Assembly (NCBI RefSeq): GCF_019703515.2
Contig: NC_059348.1
Span: forward strand, 26,008,656 to 26,072,655
Direction: 5' to 3'
DNA length: 64,000 nt
Origin: Myxocyprinus asiaticus
Lineage: Eukaryota; Chordata; Actinopteri; Cypriniformes; Catostomidae
The position numbers and the translations under genes were made by a program. Positions 1-30,058 of this stretch are shown in pieces. The first letter of the stretch is position 1; every line of letters starts with the position of its first letter. The notes beneath the pieces are model-generated. The model saw only the letters and a program-made list of their open reading frames with translations. It was not told the DNA's origin and ran no database searches.

Positions 1-150
1 TAAGGATTTTAGAATAACCTTCAATTACAATGCTCCTCTGAAAACACAAGGCCTTCCACTGAGAAACATTCCAAGGATAAAACAGTGCATGCAACTGCTA
101 ATCCACATCTGAGACAGTTTAGATTAGTTTCCTTGAAACCCTCTTCTAAT
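1..150. other. left edge, nothing recognised
   Basis: Non-repetitive AT-rich sequence left of the Sleeping Beauty-type element. If bok continues leftward, this would be part of a bok intron, but I see no exon here. Confidence 0.4.
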
Positions 151-151
151 A

Positions 152-2072
152 CAGTTGAAGTCAGATGTTTACATACACTTAGGTTGAAGTCATTCAAACT
201 CATTTTTTAACCACTCCACAGATTTCATATTAGCAAACTATAGTTTTGGCAAGTCGTTTAGTAATTCTACTTTAGTAATTTTTCCAACAATTGTTTACAG
301 ACAGATTAATTAACTTTTAATTGACTTTATCACAATTCCAGTGGGTCAGAAGATAACTATGCCTTTAAGAAGCTTGGAAAATTCCAGAAAATTATGTCAA
401 GCATTTAGACTATTAGCCAGTTAGTTTCTGATACGGGGTATACTTAATTGGAGGTGTACCTGTGGATGTATTTTAGGGCCTACTTTCAAACTCAGTGCCT
501 CTTTGCTTGACATCATGGAAAAATCTAAAGAAATCAGCCAAGACCTCTGAAAAAATTGTGGACCTCCACGACAGTTTCCAGACAATTTTCTTCAAACTTT
601 TGCGCTTATCTGACACAGGTTCACTGAGATATAAAGAGCCAAATTAGGGAAAAGCCATCGTTAATTGATTAGCCCACACTAAATTCCCCTGCGGGCCAAT
701 TGCTTTGCACAGATCAATCATTATTGTTCCGCTGCTGCTCGAGTCCATTATAATTTACAGTGATATGTCATCTTATCCCTTCCATTAGTCTTTTTCACAG
801 GGGAATTGAATATATTGAAATGGCTGTCATATTCCCATATTGTCCGCTTGCTCTAGCGAAAAGGATTGAGGTCGCCGTTTATCAGTCCCCGAATCGGACA
901 ACTTGGAGCAATTTACAAACGCCTGAAGGTGCCACGTTCATCTGTACAAACAATAGTACGCAAGTATAAACACAATGGGATCACGCAGCCATCATACCGC
1001 TCAGGAAGGAAACACATTCTGTCTCCTATAGATGAACGTAGTTTGGTGTGAAAAGTGCAAATCAATCCCAGAAAAACAGTAAAGGACCTTGTGAAGATGC
1101 TGGAGGAAACAGGTAGACAAGTATCTATATCCACAGTAAAACGAGTCCAGTATCAACATAACCTGAAAGGCTGCTCAGCAAGGAAGAAGCCGCTGCCCCA
1201 AAACCACCATAAAAAAGCCAGACTACAGTTTGCAAGTCCACATGGGGACAAATGGAGAAATGTCCTCTGGTCTGATGAAACAAAAATTGAACTGTTTGTC
1301 CATAATGACCATCGTTATGTTTGGAGGAAAAAGGGTGAGGCTTACAAGCCGAAGAACACCATCCCAACCATGGCATGAAGCATGGGGGTGGCAGCATCAT
1401 GTTGTGGGGGTGCTTTGCTGCAGGAGAGACTGGTGCACTTCACAAAATAGATGGCATTATGAGGAAGGAAAATTATGTGGATATATTGAAACAAAATCTC
1501 AAGACATCAGCCAGGAAGTTAAAGCTCGGTCACAAATGGGTCTTCCTACTGGACAATGACCCCAAGCATACCTCTAAAGTTGTGGCAAAATGGCTTAAGG
1601 ACAACAAAGTCAAGGTATTGGAGTGGCCATCACAAAGCCCTGGCCGATAGAATCCGATAGAAGATTTGTGGGCAGAACTGAAAAAGCGTGTGCGAGCAAG
1701 GAGGCCTACAAACCTGACTCAGTTACACCAGTTCTGTCTGGAGGAATGGGCCAAAATTCCAGCAACTTATTGTGAGAAGCTTGTGGAAGGCTACCCAAAA
1801 TGTTTGACCCAAGTTAAACAATTTAAAGGTAATGCTACCAAATACTAACAAAGTGTATGTAAACTTCTGACCCACTGGGAATGTGATGAAAGAAATAAAA
1901 GCTGAAATCATTCTCTCTACTATTATTCTGACATTTCACATTCTTAAAATAAAGTGGTGATCCTAACTGACATAAGACAGGGAATGTTTTCTAAGATTAA
2001 ATGTCAGGAATTGTGAAAAACTGAGTTTAAATGTATTTGGCTAAGGTATATGTAAACTTCTGACTTCAACTG
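152..2072 (+). mobile_element. Sleeping Beauty-type Tc1 element, disrupted, carrying foreign insert
   Basis: The outer ends are CAGTTGAAGTC and GACTTCAACTG, flanked by TA on both sides, as expected for Tc1/mariner. Inside are the long terminal inverted repeats with the phrase AGTTTTGGCAAGTCG and a broken transposase on the plus strand. Transposase pieces include the paired-like helix region (VPRSSVQTIVRKYKH, near 930-985), the block around the first catalytic aspartate (VLWSDETKIEL, near 1263-1295) and the C-terminal part ending GNATKY near 1847. The frame shifts near 1375 and the end of the DLNPIE block is mutated (GR, then stop). The copy is therefore dead. About 335 bp of unrelated DNA at 565-901 replaces a short piece of the N-terminal coding region; see the separate entry. 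Confidence 0.9.
565..901. repeat. copy of bok 5' flank inside the Tc1 element
   Basis: This stretch is nearly identical to 4532-4866, the sequence just upstream of the first bok coding exon. On each side the sequence returns to Sleeping Beauty-type transposase coding sequence, as comparison with the copy at 25.4 kb shows. The left junction shares TCCAC between donor and recipient and the right junction shares TTGGA, so microhomology is present at both ends. Confidence 0.85.
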
Positions 2073-3019
2073 TAAGTAGAGCAGCAGCTCTGCTGTGGCT
2101 ATGATATAACAGGAAGGCTAACACCACTAATTCTCATTCATAACACACTGTCAGGCTTCACTGATGATGAGCCAAGCATCAGGGACTATGCCAACTGTTT
2201 ACATTTCTATATCTTCAATGTTCATTTATGATAAATCCTCACAGGTCTCACAGTTCTATCCCTGTCTGACTAGTTTACTACAGAGGATAAAAAGGGTTGA
2301 AAGCTTGTGAGAAGATCATCGGGCAGTGGAACGATGTTGCCATGGTTATAGACTAAATTACAAGCCCCATGTACATCAATAGCTGCAGAAAAAATATGTG
2401 ACCAAATATGTACAAAAAGGGGAGAATGTGAGTATGTCCTTTTTAGGGTTTTTCCATAGACGAAAAAAAAAAAAAAAAAGCTAATTGTGAACACATAAAA
2501 ATAAATAAAATCTTGTCTCTAAACTATGAGAGAAGCTGACCTCTAAACTCCAATAAGTAATAGCCAATAATTTTGGGTGAAGGATATATTATTGTCTCTA
2601 CAAGTAAAGGCAATTTTACCCAAATTGAATGATTTTAAAATTACTGTAATATAAATCAATGAAATGAATGTCCAGAACTGAAACTGACTTAAATGTCCAA
2701 ACCCTGCGTACACAACATTGCTTCATTTACATTCTGAAGAAATCCCACAGTCTCAAAATTCATTCCATTTATAGTAAGCCTATTTATTATGCCCTCTAGT
2801 ACAATGCTGCAGTAGACCCTATTATTATCCCCAAACAACCTTAATACCCAACCAGGCAAGGAATTAGCAAAAATTAAATTTAGCTCTTAGATTGCCTTAA
2901 ATGTGAGGCCATTCTTTAACAGATGCATCCTATTACCTGTGCCCGGTTGCAAGAAACCACTTTAGTTAAGAAATTCCTTAGTCTATTGTCATTAAGTTTT
3001 TTTTTTTTTTTTTTTTTAC
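2073..3019. other. intronic or intergenic spacer
   Basis: No coding exon or recognisable repeat is visible apart from an A run near 2463-2479 and a T run near 2999-3017. If bok continues beyond the left edge, this is part of its intron after the second coding exon. Confidence 0.4.
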
Positions 3020-3023
3020 TTAA

Positions 3024-3704
3024 AGGGATAGTTCACCCAAAAATGAAAAATTACCTCATTTACTTACCCTCATGCCTCAACCAGATGTGTATGACTTTCT
3101 TCTGCTGAACGCAAACAAGGAATTTTAGAAGAACATCTCAGCTCTGTAGGTCCATTCAATGCAAGTGAAAGGTGACCAGAATTTTGAAGCTCAAAAATCA
3201 CAAAGGAAACATAAGTAATCCATAAGACTCCAGTGGTCTTCAGAAGTGATATGATGGGTATGGGTGAGAAACAGATCAATATTCAAGTCCTTTTTTTTTT
3301 TTTACTATAAATCTCTACTTTCACTTCCACGTTCTTCTTCTTTTGTTTTTTGGCGATTCAGATTCTTCATGCAAATTGCCACCTACTGGTCGTGGCCGGT
3401 CATAGGTGGAAATTTATGGTAAAAAAGGACTTAAATATTGATCTGTTTCTCACCCACACCTATCAAATTGCTTCTGAAGATAAGGAATTAACCACTAGAG
3501 TCATGTTGAGTACTTTAATGCTGCAATGTTGTGATTCAAAGTTCTGACCACCATTTACTTGCATTGTATGGACCAACAGAGCTGAAATATTCATCTAAAA
3601 ATCTTTGTTTGTGTTCAGCAGAAGAAAGAAAGTCATACACATCTGGGATGGCACGAGGGTGTGAAAATTATGAGAGAATTTTCATTTTTGGGTGAACTAT
3701 CTCT
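3024..3704. mobile_element. TTAA-flanked foldback element (family F1), full length
   Basis: The ends AGGGATAGTTCACCC and GGTGAACTATCTCT are flanked on both sides by TTAA. The two arms (about 3024-3330 and 3400-3704) are inverted copies of each other, so the 681-bp element is a large palindrome with a short loop. It has no coding capacity. A TTAA duplication is typical of piggyBac and Kolobok elements; which of these mobilised it is not decidable here. Other copies in the window are listed separately. Confidence 0.85.
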
Positions 3705-3782
3705 TTAAGGGTTTTGTCACTAAAGGGCTCACACGATCACTGTCTATGAAACACCTGTTGCATTTTCTTCCTGCTCACTTAC

Positions 3783-3911
3783 CCATGGATAGGATCTCTG
3801 TTGCTACGGAGATAAATGCTTCCGACACCACTGCCTCCACTGCTACACCAATGTTCAGCTGCTTCGCAATATTACGATACACACAGGGCCGCATGCACTC
3901 CAGCTCATTAC
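3783..3911 (-). CDS. bok: bok coding exon 2
   Basis: The acceptor is TTTACAG and the donor GTAAGT. It encodes the end of the BH3 region and the following helix, ending in ATEILSM plus one base of a split codon, which matches the exon boundary expected before the BH1 exon. Confidence 0.85.
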
Positions 3912-4425
3912 CTGTAAAACATTAAACCTGTAAGACTGCTTAAACACACATAACTTTAATCTGACAGTATCACATTAGGGTATTTATGAAGCGGAAGACC
4001 GATGAAAGCTTTAACCACTTAAAAGAAAAGAAAGAAACACTACCATTAAGACCCTATCATTTGAATTGATAAATGTTGTGATCTGAACACTTCTGATTTT
4101 TAATCGCTGGTGTTCTGAAATGCTATCATATGTCTAGAATGACTTATTAAACTATAAATCGAAAACAACAGAGGCTACTGATGTAATCACACCTGTTTTA
4201 GAGCACTTAGCAATTAATTCACATTCACCTGGTTCTCTTACCCAATTTAAGAAGCACCGTAGATACATCTGCAAGACCTCCATGTGTCGCGGGGAGATCA
4301 GGTTCAACTTTTGACCAGATGAATCCTTCCCTTAAAATCCTGGAGTGAATGAAGTCTCTACAAAGCTCCTTTGACTGGGAGACGAGCTCTTTTTCCGCTG
4401 CGATCACTGAGGAACAACGAAACAT
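3783..4425 (-). CDS. bok: Bcl-2-related ovarian killer (Bok), 5' part of gene
   Basis: Bok is a multidomain pro-apoptotic Bcl-2 family protein acting at the ER and mitochondrial membranes. Two coding exons in phase are visible on the minus strand: 4242-4425 (from the ATG at 4423-4425) and 3783-3911, joined through a split glycine codon. The peptide begins MFRCSSVIAAEKELVSQ and later reads VYRNIAKQLNI, as in Bok proteins. The rest (BH1, BH2, tail anchor) must lie left of the window. Two oddities: about 11 residues that normally separate SVxAAE from KELVSQ are missing, and the BH3 core reads LKLGNELE where Bok has LRLGDELE. Either this is a diverged duplicate or a gene in decay; the splice sites are intact. 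The next neighbour is stk25, as in human 2q37.3. An upstream in-frame ATG at 4438-4440 is possible. Confidence 0.85.
4242..4425 (-). CDS. bok: bok coding exon 1
   Basis: The exon encodes 61 residues plus one base of a split glycine, with donor GTAAGA at its 3' end. It contains LCRDFIHSR and WSK, typical of Bok N-termini. Confidence 0.85.
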
Positions 4426-4531
4426 GTTGATGTCCCGCATGGTTGGCACGGTCAATAATTACACAAATAGCCTACTGCAACAACTTCAGTCTACATAGCC
4501 TTGACAAGAAATACAAATACAAAGTGCGTTG

Positions 4532-4866
4532 TCCACGACAGTTTCCAGACAATTTTCTTCAAACTTTTGCGCTTATCTGACACAGGTTCACTGAGATGTA
4601 AAGAGCCAATCAGGGAGAACCCATCGTCAATTGATCAGCCCACACTAAATTCCCCTGCGGGCCAATTGCTTTGCACTGATCGATCATTACATTCCGCCGC
4701 TGCTCGAGTCCATTATAATTTACAGCGATATATCATCTTATCCCTTCCATTAGTCTTTTTCACAGGGGAATTGAATGTGTTGAAATGGCTGTCATATTCC
4801 AATACCGTCCGCTTGCTCTAGCGAAAAGGATTGAGGTCGCTGTTTATCAGTCCCCGAATCGGACAA
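4532..4866. promoter_or_regulatory. bok 5' flank, probable promoter region
   Basis: This lies directly upstream of the first bok coding exon on the minus strand. It contains a CCAAT-type box (GCCAATCA near 4605) and another CCAAT near 4661. A near-identical copy sits in the Tc1 element at 565-901. Promoter function is inferred from position only. Confidence 0.45.
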
Positions 4867-4869
4867 TTG

Positions 4870-6603
4870 GAAGCGAATTTTGTCGCTACCTGGAACACTT
4901 AGGTAACCAAGTCCGAAGTGAACGGCTTAGTCCAAAAATAAACAGTGCCCAATGCATCCTTAACTAGCACAGCTCACCATGCTCACACTCATGAGCTCAT
5001 ATTTGAGTCCATATTAAATAAATTGAAAACAAATAAGCTCAATCAAATCAGTTCATTCAAATTCATAAATCAAATTTACACAATAGGCTATAACAGTAAT
5101 TGTCATTTCCTAAAAACACTGATATTAAAAGAGAGGAGGCTTTTGATAAACAGCACCAAGTGTGAATGCATTTTTGAACAGGCTGCATATAAAACTATTA
5201 TTTCTTTTTTAAATGATCCTTCCCTAAGGATCAGTAAGAAGTTCATTCATGCCTTGCTCTAGTGGATTACCAGGTAAATTATTATCTGTCTATGTTTAGT
5301 GAACTAATCCTCTCATTACAAACCAACACAACAGTTTAAAGGTCTGTGTTTGAGTCTGCAAGCCACTACATCACCCCATGCAGCACAAATCTTTTTGTGA
5401 TCATCATATTCATATGATAGTAGCAGGGGTATTTTGGATTACCAGAAAAAAGTTTAAAAGGTGAGATTTCATATGCAAGTCAGATTGATTTATTGGATAA
5501 TTGTAAAAAGTAGTAACCTTTAATTGTTACCTCCAGGAGCTATCCCTACTTGATCTAACCCTGATGTAGTCAGGTTGATTCAGTGATGGTAAATAATACT
5601 TTTGACTTGAATCAAAGGAGTTAATTTATATGTTGCACATGAAGCACAATTTTTAGATTCACATTTTTTGATCAGTTGGACACTGATTCTAAATGGGATG
5701 CCACTTTCATTAATTGCAACCATTGTAGAGGAATTCTTAATAAAATATGTGGAGGTGGGTGGCTGATTGGGATAGGTGCATCCAGAATAGTATGTCCATT
5801 AAATCCAATTTATGCCTTTACCCCAGTTTTATTTTCTTAAAAGTGCAAGAAAAGCTTGGAATCATTATTGATGCCGTAGTTGAGGATACTGGCCATAAAA
5901 GGCAGTAAAAATCACTGGGGATTTTCTACAGTATTCATTGCATGCCTTTCCCATCATCATCTGTCACTAAAAGAAATGTAAAAACTACCTCACCAAAACA
6001 GTAACCAAAACAAAGCTGGCACATATAGCCTACGTGTAAGCCTTTTGCATGGAAACTTTGAACACAAACCACACATTTTCAAATGCTAAGATTTTCTGAT
6101 TGGTTTGCACACTGTATTTTTTGCAATATTTTATTTTTTATTTTTTTATTTTTTTCTAGTTTAAATTTGAACCTAAACAGACTCACCATTACTATTCTGC
6201 ATAACAATCACCTTTCTGAAAAAGTGCATGCCTACTTTGTTACACAAAAGGGTTAAAGCTTCAATAATATCTACCTTAGATCAGAAGATCACAATCTGAA
6301 AGAAATATAAAAGGAAAAACAATAGGTTAATTGCTACTATTTTTATTTAATGGTACAGCAGTGAGGTCTCTGGGATCCTTTGGCTTCCTGAATCATTTTT
6401 TTCCAGAAAATATAGACTGTGGTCTCAGAAATTATATTTTTTAAGAGCAATATTTGCAACATTCAGAAGCTTATTGGGGGTATTTTTATGTGTGCTGTTG
6501 ATTTATTTGAAATAGTTTAATTGAATCAAGTAATTGAAATAAACACCCTAGAGCCATCTTTACACTGGAAAGGTGGCACATAAGCTGCATCTGGAGTGGC
6601 ATT
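4870..6603. other. bok-stk25 intergenic region
   Basis: AT-rich spacer with low-complexity T tracts near 6128-6155. I see no exon, RNA gene or well-defined mobile element. Confidence 0.5.
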
Positions 6604-6995
6604 TAAATCTCCACTTTCACTTCCACATTCTTCTTTTTTTGTTTTTTGGCGATTTGTATTCTTCGTGCATATCGCCACCTACTGGTCTTGGCTGGTCAAA
6701 GGTAGAGATTTATAGTAGAAAAGGACTTAAATATTGATCTGTTTCTCACCCACACCTATCATATCACTTCTAAAGATATGGATTTAACCACTGGAGTCTT
6801 ATGGATTACTTTTATGCTGGCTTTAAGTGATTTTTGGAGATTCAAACTTCTGGTCACCATTCACTTGCAGAGCTGAAATATTCTTCTAAAAATCTTCGTT
6901 TGTGTTCAGCAGAAGAAAGAAAGCCATAAAAATCTGGGATGGCATGAGGGTGAGTAAATGATGAGATAATTTTCATTTTTAGGTAAAATATCTCT
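6604..6995. mobile_element. foldback element F1, left arm missing
   Basis: The loop and right arm are homologous to 3310-3704. The right end reads ATATCTCT followed by TTAC, a decayed TTAA. The left arm is absent. Confidence 0.75.
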
Positions 6996-7222
6996 TTACA
7001 GATAAAGACATGACTTTCTATAAAGCTTATCCCAGAAGGCTTTAAGATGTAAGACATTACTTTATAAGTTTCAGTAAAGCTGTTTTGAAAGGATGTGTAT
7101 TGTGAAAAGCACTACAGAAAAATAAAACAATTACCTGACTGGCTACTGTTTCATGTGAAGGTGGTTTATGTGTTTGTTTTCAGTATTAAAATTTGGAACG
7201 AATCTGAATATTATGTAAAACT

Positions 7223-7225
<3 letters not shown>

Positions 7226-7286
<61 letters not shown>
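7226..7286. repeat. (TA)n microsatellite
   Basis: An uninterrupted TA dinucleotide run of about 60 bp. Confidence 0.95.
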
Positions 7287-7287
<1 letters not shown>

Positions 7288-7424
7288 TCACATTTTAACA
7301 CATACCAGATAGAAGACAAATTAATTTTACCCACCTGCTACCTAGTTAATTTCTTACCTTTCTAAACCGCCAGTAACAAGTGGAACTCCAACTCCCACAA
7401 TTCCGCATTCGTTGAATGAAAGCC

Positions 7425-7434
7425 GCGCATGCGC
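7425..7434. promoter_or_regulatory. NRF1-type site upstream of stk25
   Basis: The perfect palindrome GCGCATGCGC is the consensus for NRF1, and it is followed by GCCATT, which resembles a YY1 core. It sits about 350 bp upstream of the stk25 start codon in a locally CpG-richer stretch, consistent with a housekeeping promoter. Confidence 0.55.
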
Positions 7435-7786
7435 CATTGCACCTATTATATTGTTCTGCAAGCAATAAATAAAAAGCCGCCCGAACGTGCTCTGGTCAAT
7501 GATAAATATTTACACGCGGAAACAGATTTGCTTGTAAGCAAGAGTTTTCATACATGGAGTTACACGACACTTAGCTCTTATTCTCTCCAGGCTGCGGGGT
7601 CCGCTATCAGGGGACTGGAGGCCGAAAACACGGCTGACCGACAGCACATGCAGAGGTGTTTTTCTATGTAAAAGCTAGCGAGCTAAGCAGGGAACCGGAG
7701 GAGCAAAACGCTGAAGAGTTTTCCAGCACCCTTCCTTTGGCAGAAAGGGCTACAGCTGCTCTCATCCACACCGACCAGCCGTCAGG

Positions 7787-24808
<17,022 letters not shown>

Positions 24809-25427
24809 AGCCCTGCCCCTGCTGCTGCTCTGCCCCTCCTGCCCTAAACCCTCAGCCCCCCCCCAGAGATCTTTTAATTAGTTATGATTCAATATTTTTT
24901 ATAGTTTTCTTTATAGAATGGAAAGTATTTAAGAGGAAAAAAAAAAAGAGCCATGTCACTGAGCGAACTGTGTTTACCTGTTAGATCAAAAAGTCCTACT
25001 ATAAAATGTATGGAAACATTGTGTTGTGGGGTTTACTGGTGTGTGTATATACGTTCAAATATTTTTAGAAACTTTTTTTTTTTTTTTTTACAAAAAAAAT
25101 GTAAAATGTGATTAAAAATCATGGTCAAGGACAGCTTCTTAGACAAATTTAAAATTATATTTCATATTCTAAAAAAAATTGTGCATTGTGATTGCCCATC
25201 CTGGCTAATCTACACTGCAAAGATTCTGCCTTGTTTTCCAGTAAAAATATCTATACATTATTAAAATGAAAATTTACCTGAGAAGTGAAACCTGGATAAG
25301 ATATTTGAGGGAAGATTCACCCAAAAATACACCGGGGATGGCATGAGGGTGAGTAAATGAGAGAATTTTCATTTTTGGATGAATCAGTCCTCTAAGACCT
25401 GTTTTCAGAAAATGTAGTGTGAATGTA
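24809..25427 (+). other. stk25 3' untranslated region and downstream
   Basis: C-rich then A/T-rich 3' sequence. A small foldback F1 derivative lies at about 25311-25393. Confidence 0.5.
25311..25393. mobile_element. foldback element F1, extreme deletion derivative
   Basis: Both ends (GATTCACCCAAAAAT and GAATTTTCATTTTTGG) are joined with nearly all of the middle missing. Confidence 0.65.
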
Positions 25428-27020
<1,593 letters not shown>

Positions 27021-28498
27021 TATGTATTTTGTCTTGATCCATGGGCCAGTAGATTTATTTTTTCACTTATTGCTGAGAAACCTCACTAAATGTATTGCTT
27101 TATTTCTTATTTGTAACAGTCAGTGTGTAGTTATGTGCCTGCTGCTGCCAAATTTCAGCTTTTCAATCATATCCCTGGCCTGATTTCTGTTGGACATCTG
27201 TGAGGACAGTGTGTGATAAGAGTAATGTCAAGCACAACTTCAATGAGAACTTATTCACGCTAGCGCCATCTTTGCTTTTTAATGGGAATGACGACGAGGC
27301 TTAAAAATCTAATTTGACGCTAACGTGAAGGTCTCATTGAAGTTGTGCTTGACATCATTCTTGTCAGAAACTGTCCTCAGACAGGAAGAACTCCGTGAGT
27401 TCAAGCCTGTTAATCCATGTACAGTCAACATGTCAAGACACCTAAACTCTTACTGCTGCGCTTTTGACTTCAGAATTTTTTTCATGTTAGAAAAACATTT
27501 TTAGATACGTAAATTCAGATGGAGCCAGAGTAATGTGTGCAAATGTGTTTCCTTAAATTGTTTGCAAGGATTTTTATTCTTAGGATGATTTCCTCCATGT
27601 GTGAGGATTTGTCAGGACCTCTAGTGGCCATGTTTGTGGTAACCAAAACTGGCAACCACTTTGATAAGTCCTAAAAAGGAATAAAACACTATTTCTAAAA
27701 CTGTTTCAATATAAAACTTTATTAAGAGAAGATAGACAATAATAGTTTGAAGTTTAAGTGAAACCTTAAAACTGGAATGTTGATAAACGTTTACAGGACC
27801 AACAGTGGGGTATAGCAGTCTTGATGAGATGTTTGCCTTTGTGTAACAGATAAAATCCCACATTTCAGATATTCCTTCATTTAAACATCTTCATCAAATT
27901 ATTTATGAAACAGAAATAAATCTGCTTCAAGCACATGAGTGAGCTAAAATAAAGAATTGTAACCACAGAACCTGGAAGGAGGTAAAAACTGGGCGTGCGA
28001 CAAGGTCAATGAGCACGACAGCATATTTGAATGTATGCAACAGAAAATCACCACACTGCACTCAGACCAAAGTCTGATATTAAATACATTACAGTATCAA
28101 TAAAATCACTAAAATGAGGATTTACTGTACTTCAGAGAACAGCCTGTTCTCCTTCATTTGAAATTACACAAAATGGATCATGAGTCACAGTATGTCTGTT
28201 TTTGCTTTCTAAAGGCCATTCAACAGAATTGCACATGTAATTAAAGGCGTCTTCATGCAGGGAAGAGAAAAGCACTTCAGAAAACTCCTGAACAGGAGAG
28301 CAGCAATCTCTCTAGCAAAAAAAAAAAAAAAAACACAAACATGATATAACAGCCGCTACCATGACACTCAAATTCAGCTGCTTTTCAGTGTTTTTAGCTA
28401 GATGGTATAATATAAAAGACCTTCAGAGGTCCTTTCCCAGCAGCATTTGGCTTTTGTAACAGAAAATGTAAATTGCTCTGTGTAGTTCACAGAGTTAA
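27021..28498. other. stk25-septin2 intergenic region
   Basis: No exon of farp2 or any other gene is recognised. It contains a 22-bp inverted repeat pair at 27.23/27.35 kb and an A run near 28317-28333. Confidence 0.5.
27228..27354. repeat. inverted repeat, 22-bp arms
   Basis: GTCAAGCACAACTTCAATGA at 27228 is matched in reverse by TCATTGAAGTTGTGCTTGAC ending 27354. The arms are perfect over about 22 bp with an 83-bp loop. Confidence 0.8.
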
Positions 28499-29209
28499 GG
28501 GGATTGTTCACCCAAACAAGAAAATGTATTAATTATTTACTGACCCTTATGCCATCCCAGATATGAATGACTTTTTTCAGCAGAACACAAATTAAGATTT
28601 TGCACTTTTGGCCCATACAATGTAAGTGAATGGATGCCAAAATTGTGAAGCTCCAAAAAATAAAAAAATAAAAAATAAAAATAAAAATCACACAAGTCAG
28701 CATAAAAGTAATCCATACGACTTTGATGGTTAAATCAATGTCTTCTGAAGCAATATGATAGGTGTGGGTGAGAAATAGATCAATATTTAAGTCCATTTTT
28801 ACTACAAATTCACCCTGCCTGATCAGTCAATCTCCACTAACTTTCACTTTCTTCTTGTGTTTTTGGTGATTCACATTCTTCATGCATACGTCCCCTACTG
28901 TGCAAGGAGAAGAATTTCTAGCATGGAATTAAATCTTAATCTGTTTTTCACCCACACATCATATCACTTCTGAAGATATGGATTAAAATATTGGAATCAT
29001 ATGGATTACTTTTATGCTGCCTTTATGTACTTTTTGGAGCATCAAAATTTTGGAACCCATTCACTTGCATTGAATGGACCTACAGAGCCGAGATATTCTT
29101 CTACAATCTTCATTTGTGTTCTGCAGAAGAAAGAGAATCATACACATCTGGAATGGCAATAGGATGAATAAATGATAAGAGAATTCTCATTTTTGGGTGA
29201 ACTATCCTC
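28499..29209. mobile_element. foldback element F1, full length
   Basis: The ends GGGGATTGTTCACCC and GGGTGAACTATCCTC are flanked by TTAA on both sides. It has two long inverted arms and no coding capacity. Confidence 0.85.
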
Positions 29210-29439
29210 TTAACTTCAACTGATAGGTGTTCTTCATTTTGGTTACTGGCATCACAATGTATTGGGAAACAAATAAAAATTTGAAACAGCATCTGATTAT
29301 ATACACAAAAAAAAACAACCATTAATACTGCTTACAAAAAAACATTAATTCATATAAGAGTGAAAGAAACTAAGAAAATGGCAAGCATGGTGAGTTAAGG
29401 ACCAGTCTCCACTTCTCCTCAAAATTTAGCATCACTTCC

Positions 29440-29490
29440 TCTTTTAGTGTTCTGTTTTTGACTGGGCCACGCTCAAATAACAGGTCAGCA
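29440..29490 (-). other. septin2: possible septin2 3' untranslated exon
   Basis: On the minus strand the acceptor-like CTTTTAG precedes ATGCTGACCTGTTATTTG from 29490 downward. Together with a strong donor 9 bp after the septin2 stop codon (GTAAGTGC at 30050-30043), this suggests an intron in the 3' untranslated region. The lower exon boundary is not determined. Confidence 0.4.
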
Positions 29491-29689
29491 TCTAAAAGAA
29501 ACACACATATAAGCCCCCTAGTGCCTCAAATATATCTTATAACACAGAATAAATAATGTCATTATATTACGGCTACAATGAAAAGTAGGCATTACCAATA
29601 AGAATAAAAAAGGTTAAAAAGGTCTTTATGTTTAGGGTAGTTGCAATGCTAGCAAGACAGAACTGCACTAATATCCTCAAAAATTCTGG

Positions 29690-30007
29690 TTAGGGTCTGG
29701 TCTATATCAAAAACAATAAGATTAAACTTTTACAATTAATTCAGACACAAGAGCATCAGTGAGGTCGGGTAAATTCCATTAGTGTTCAAAGGGGTTCAGC
29801 TCTTGAGCTTTATTCAGGCTAATCAAGTTCCTCCAAACCATGTCTTTAAGGACCTCACTTTGTGCATAGGGACTTTGTCATGCTAGGATAGAAAAGTCGT
29901 GCCTCATTCTACTAAAATTTTTGTCTAAGGAAAGTGCATGGCTCTACACTTACTTCTATGCACCTGTTAGTAGAAGGGGGCATCCATATGCTTTTGGCCA
30001 TGTAGTG
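29690..30007. mobile_element. Tc1-like element, one end only
   Basis: Ends with GGCATCCATATGCTTTTGGC then CATGTAGTG next to TA, a known fish Tc1 terminal sequence. The interior has decayed transposase-region sequence (TGTCTTTAAGGACCTCAC, TTTGTGCATAGGG). The other end is missing. Confidence 0.65.
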
Positions 30008-30058
30008 TACTTAATAAGCCTTAAAGTCTCTGCTTGTTTTTCGCACTTACCGTGTTCC

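Noticed and set aside
7095..7334. Open frames of alternating Ile-Tyr on both strands
   Set aside because: They are translations of a (TA)n microsatellite.
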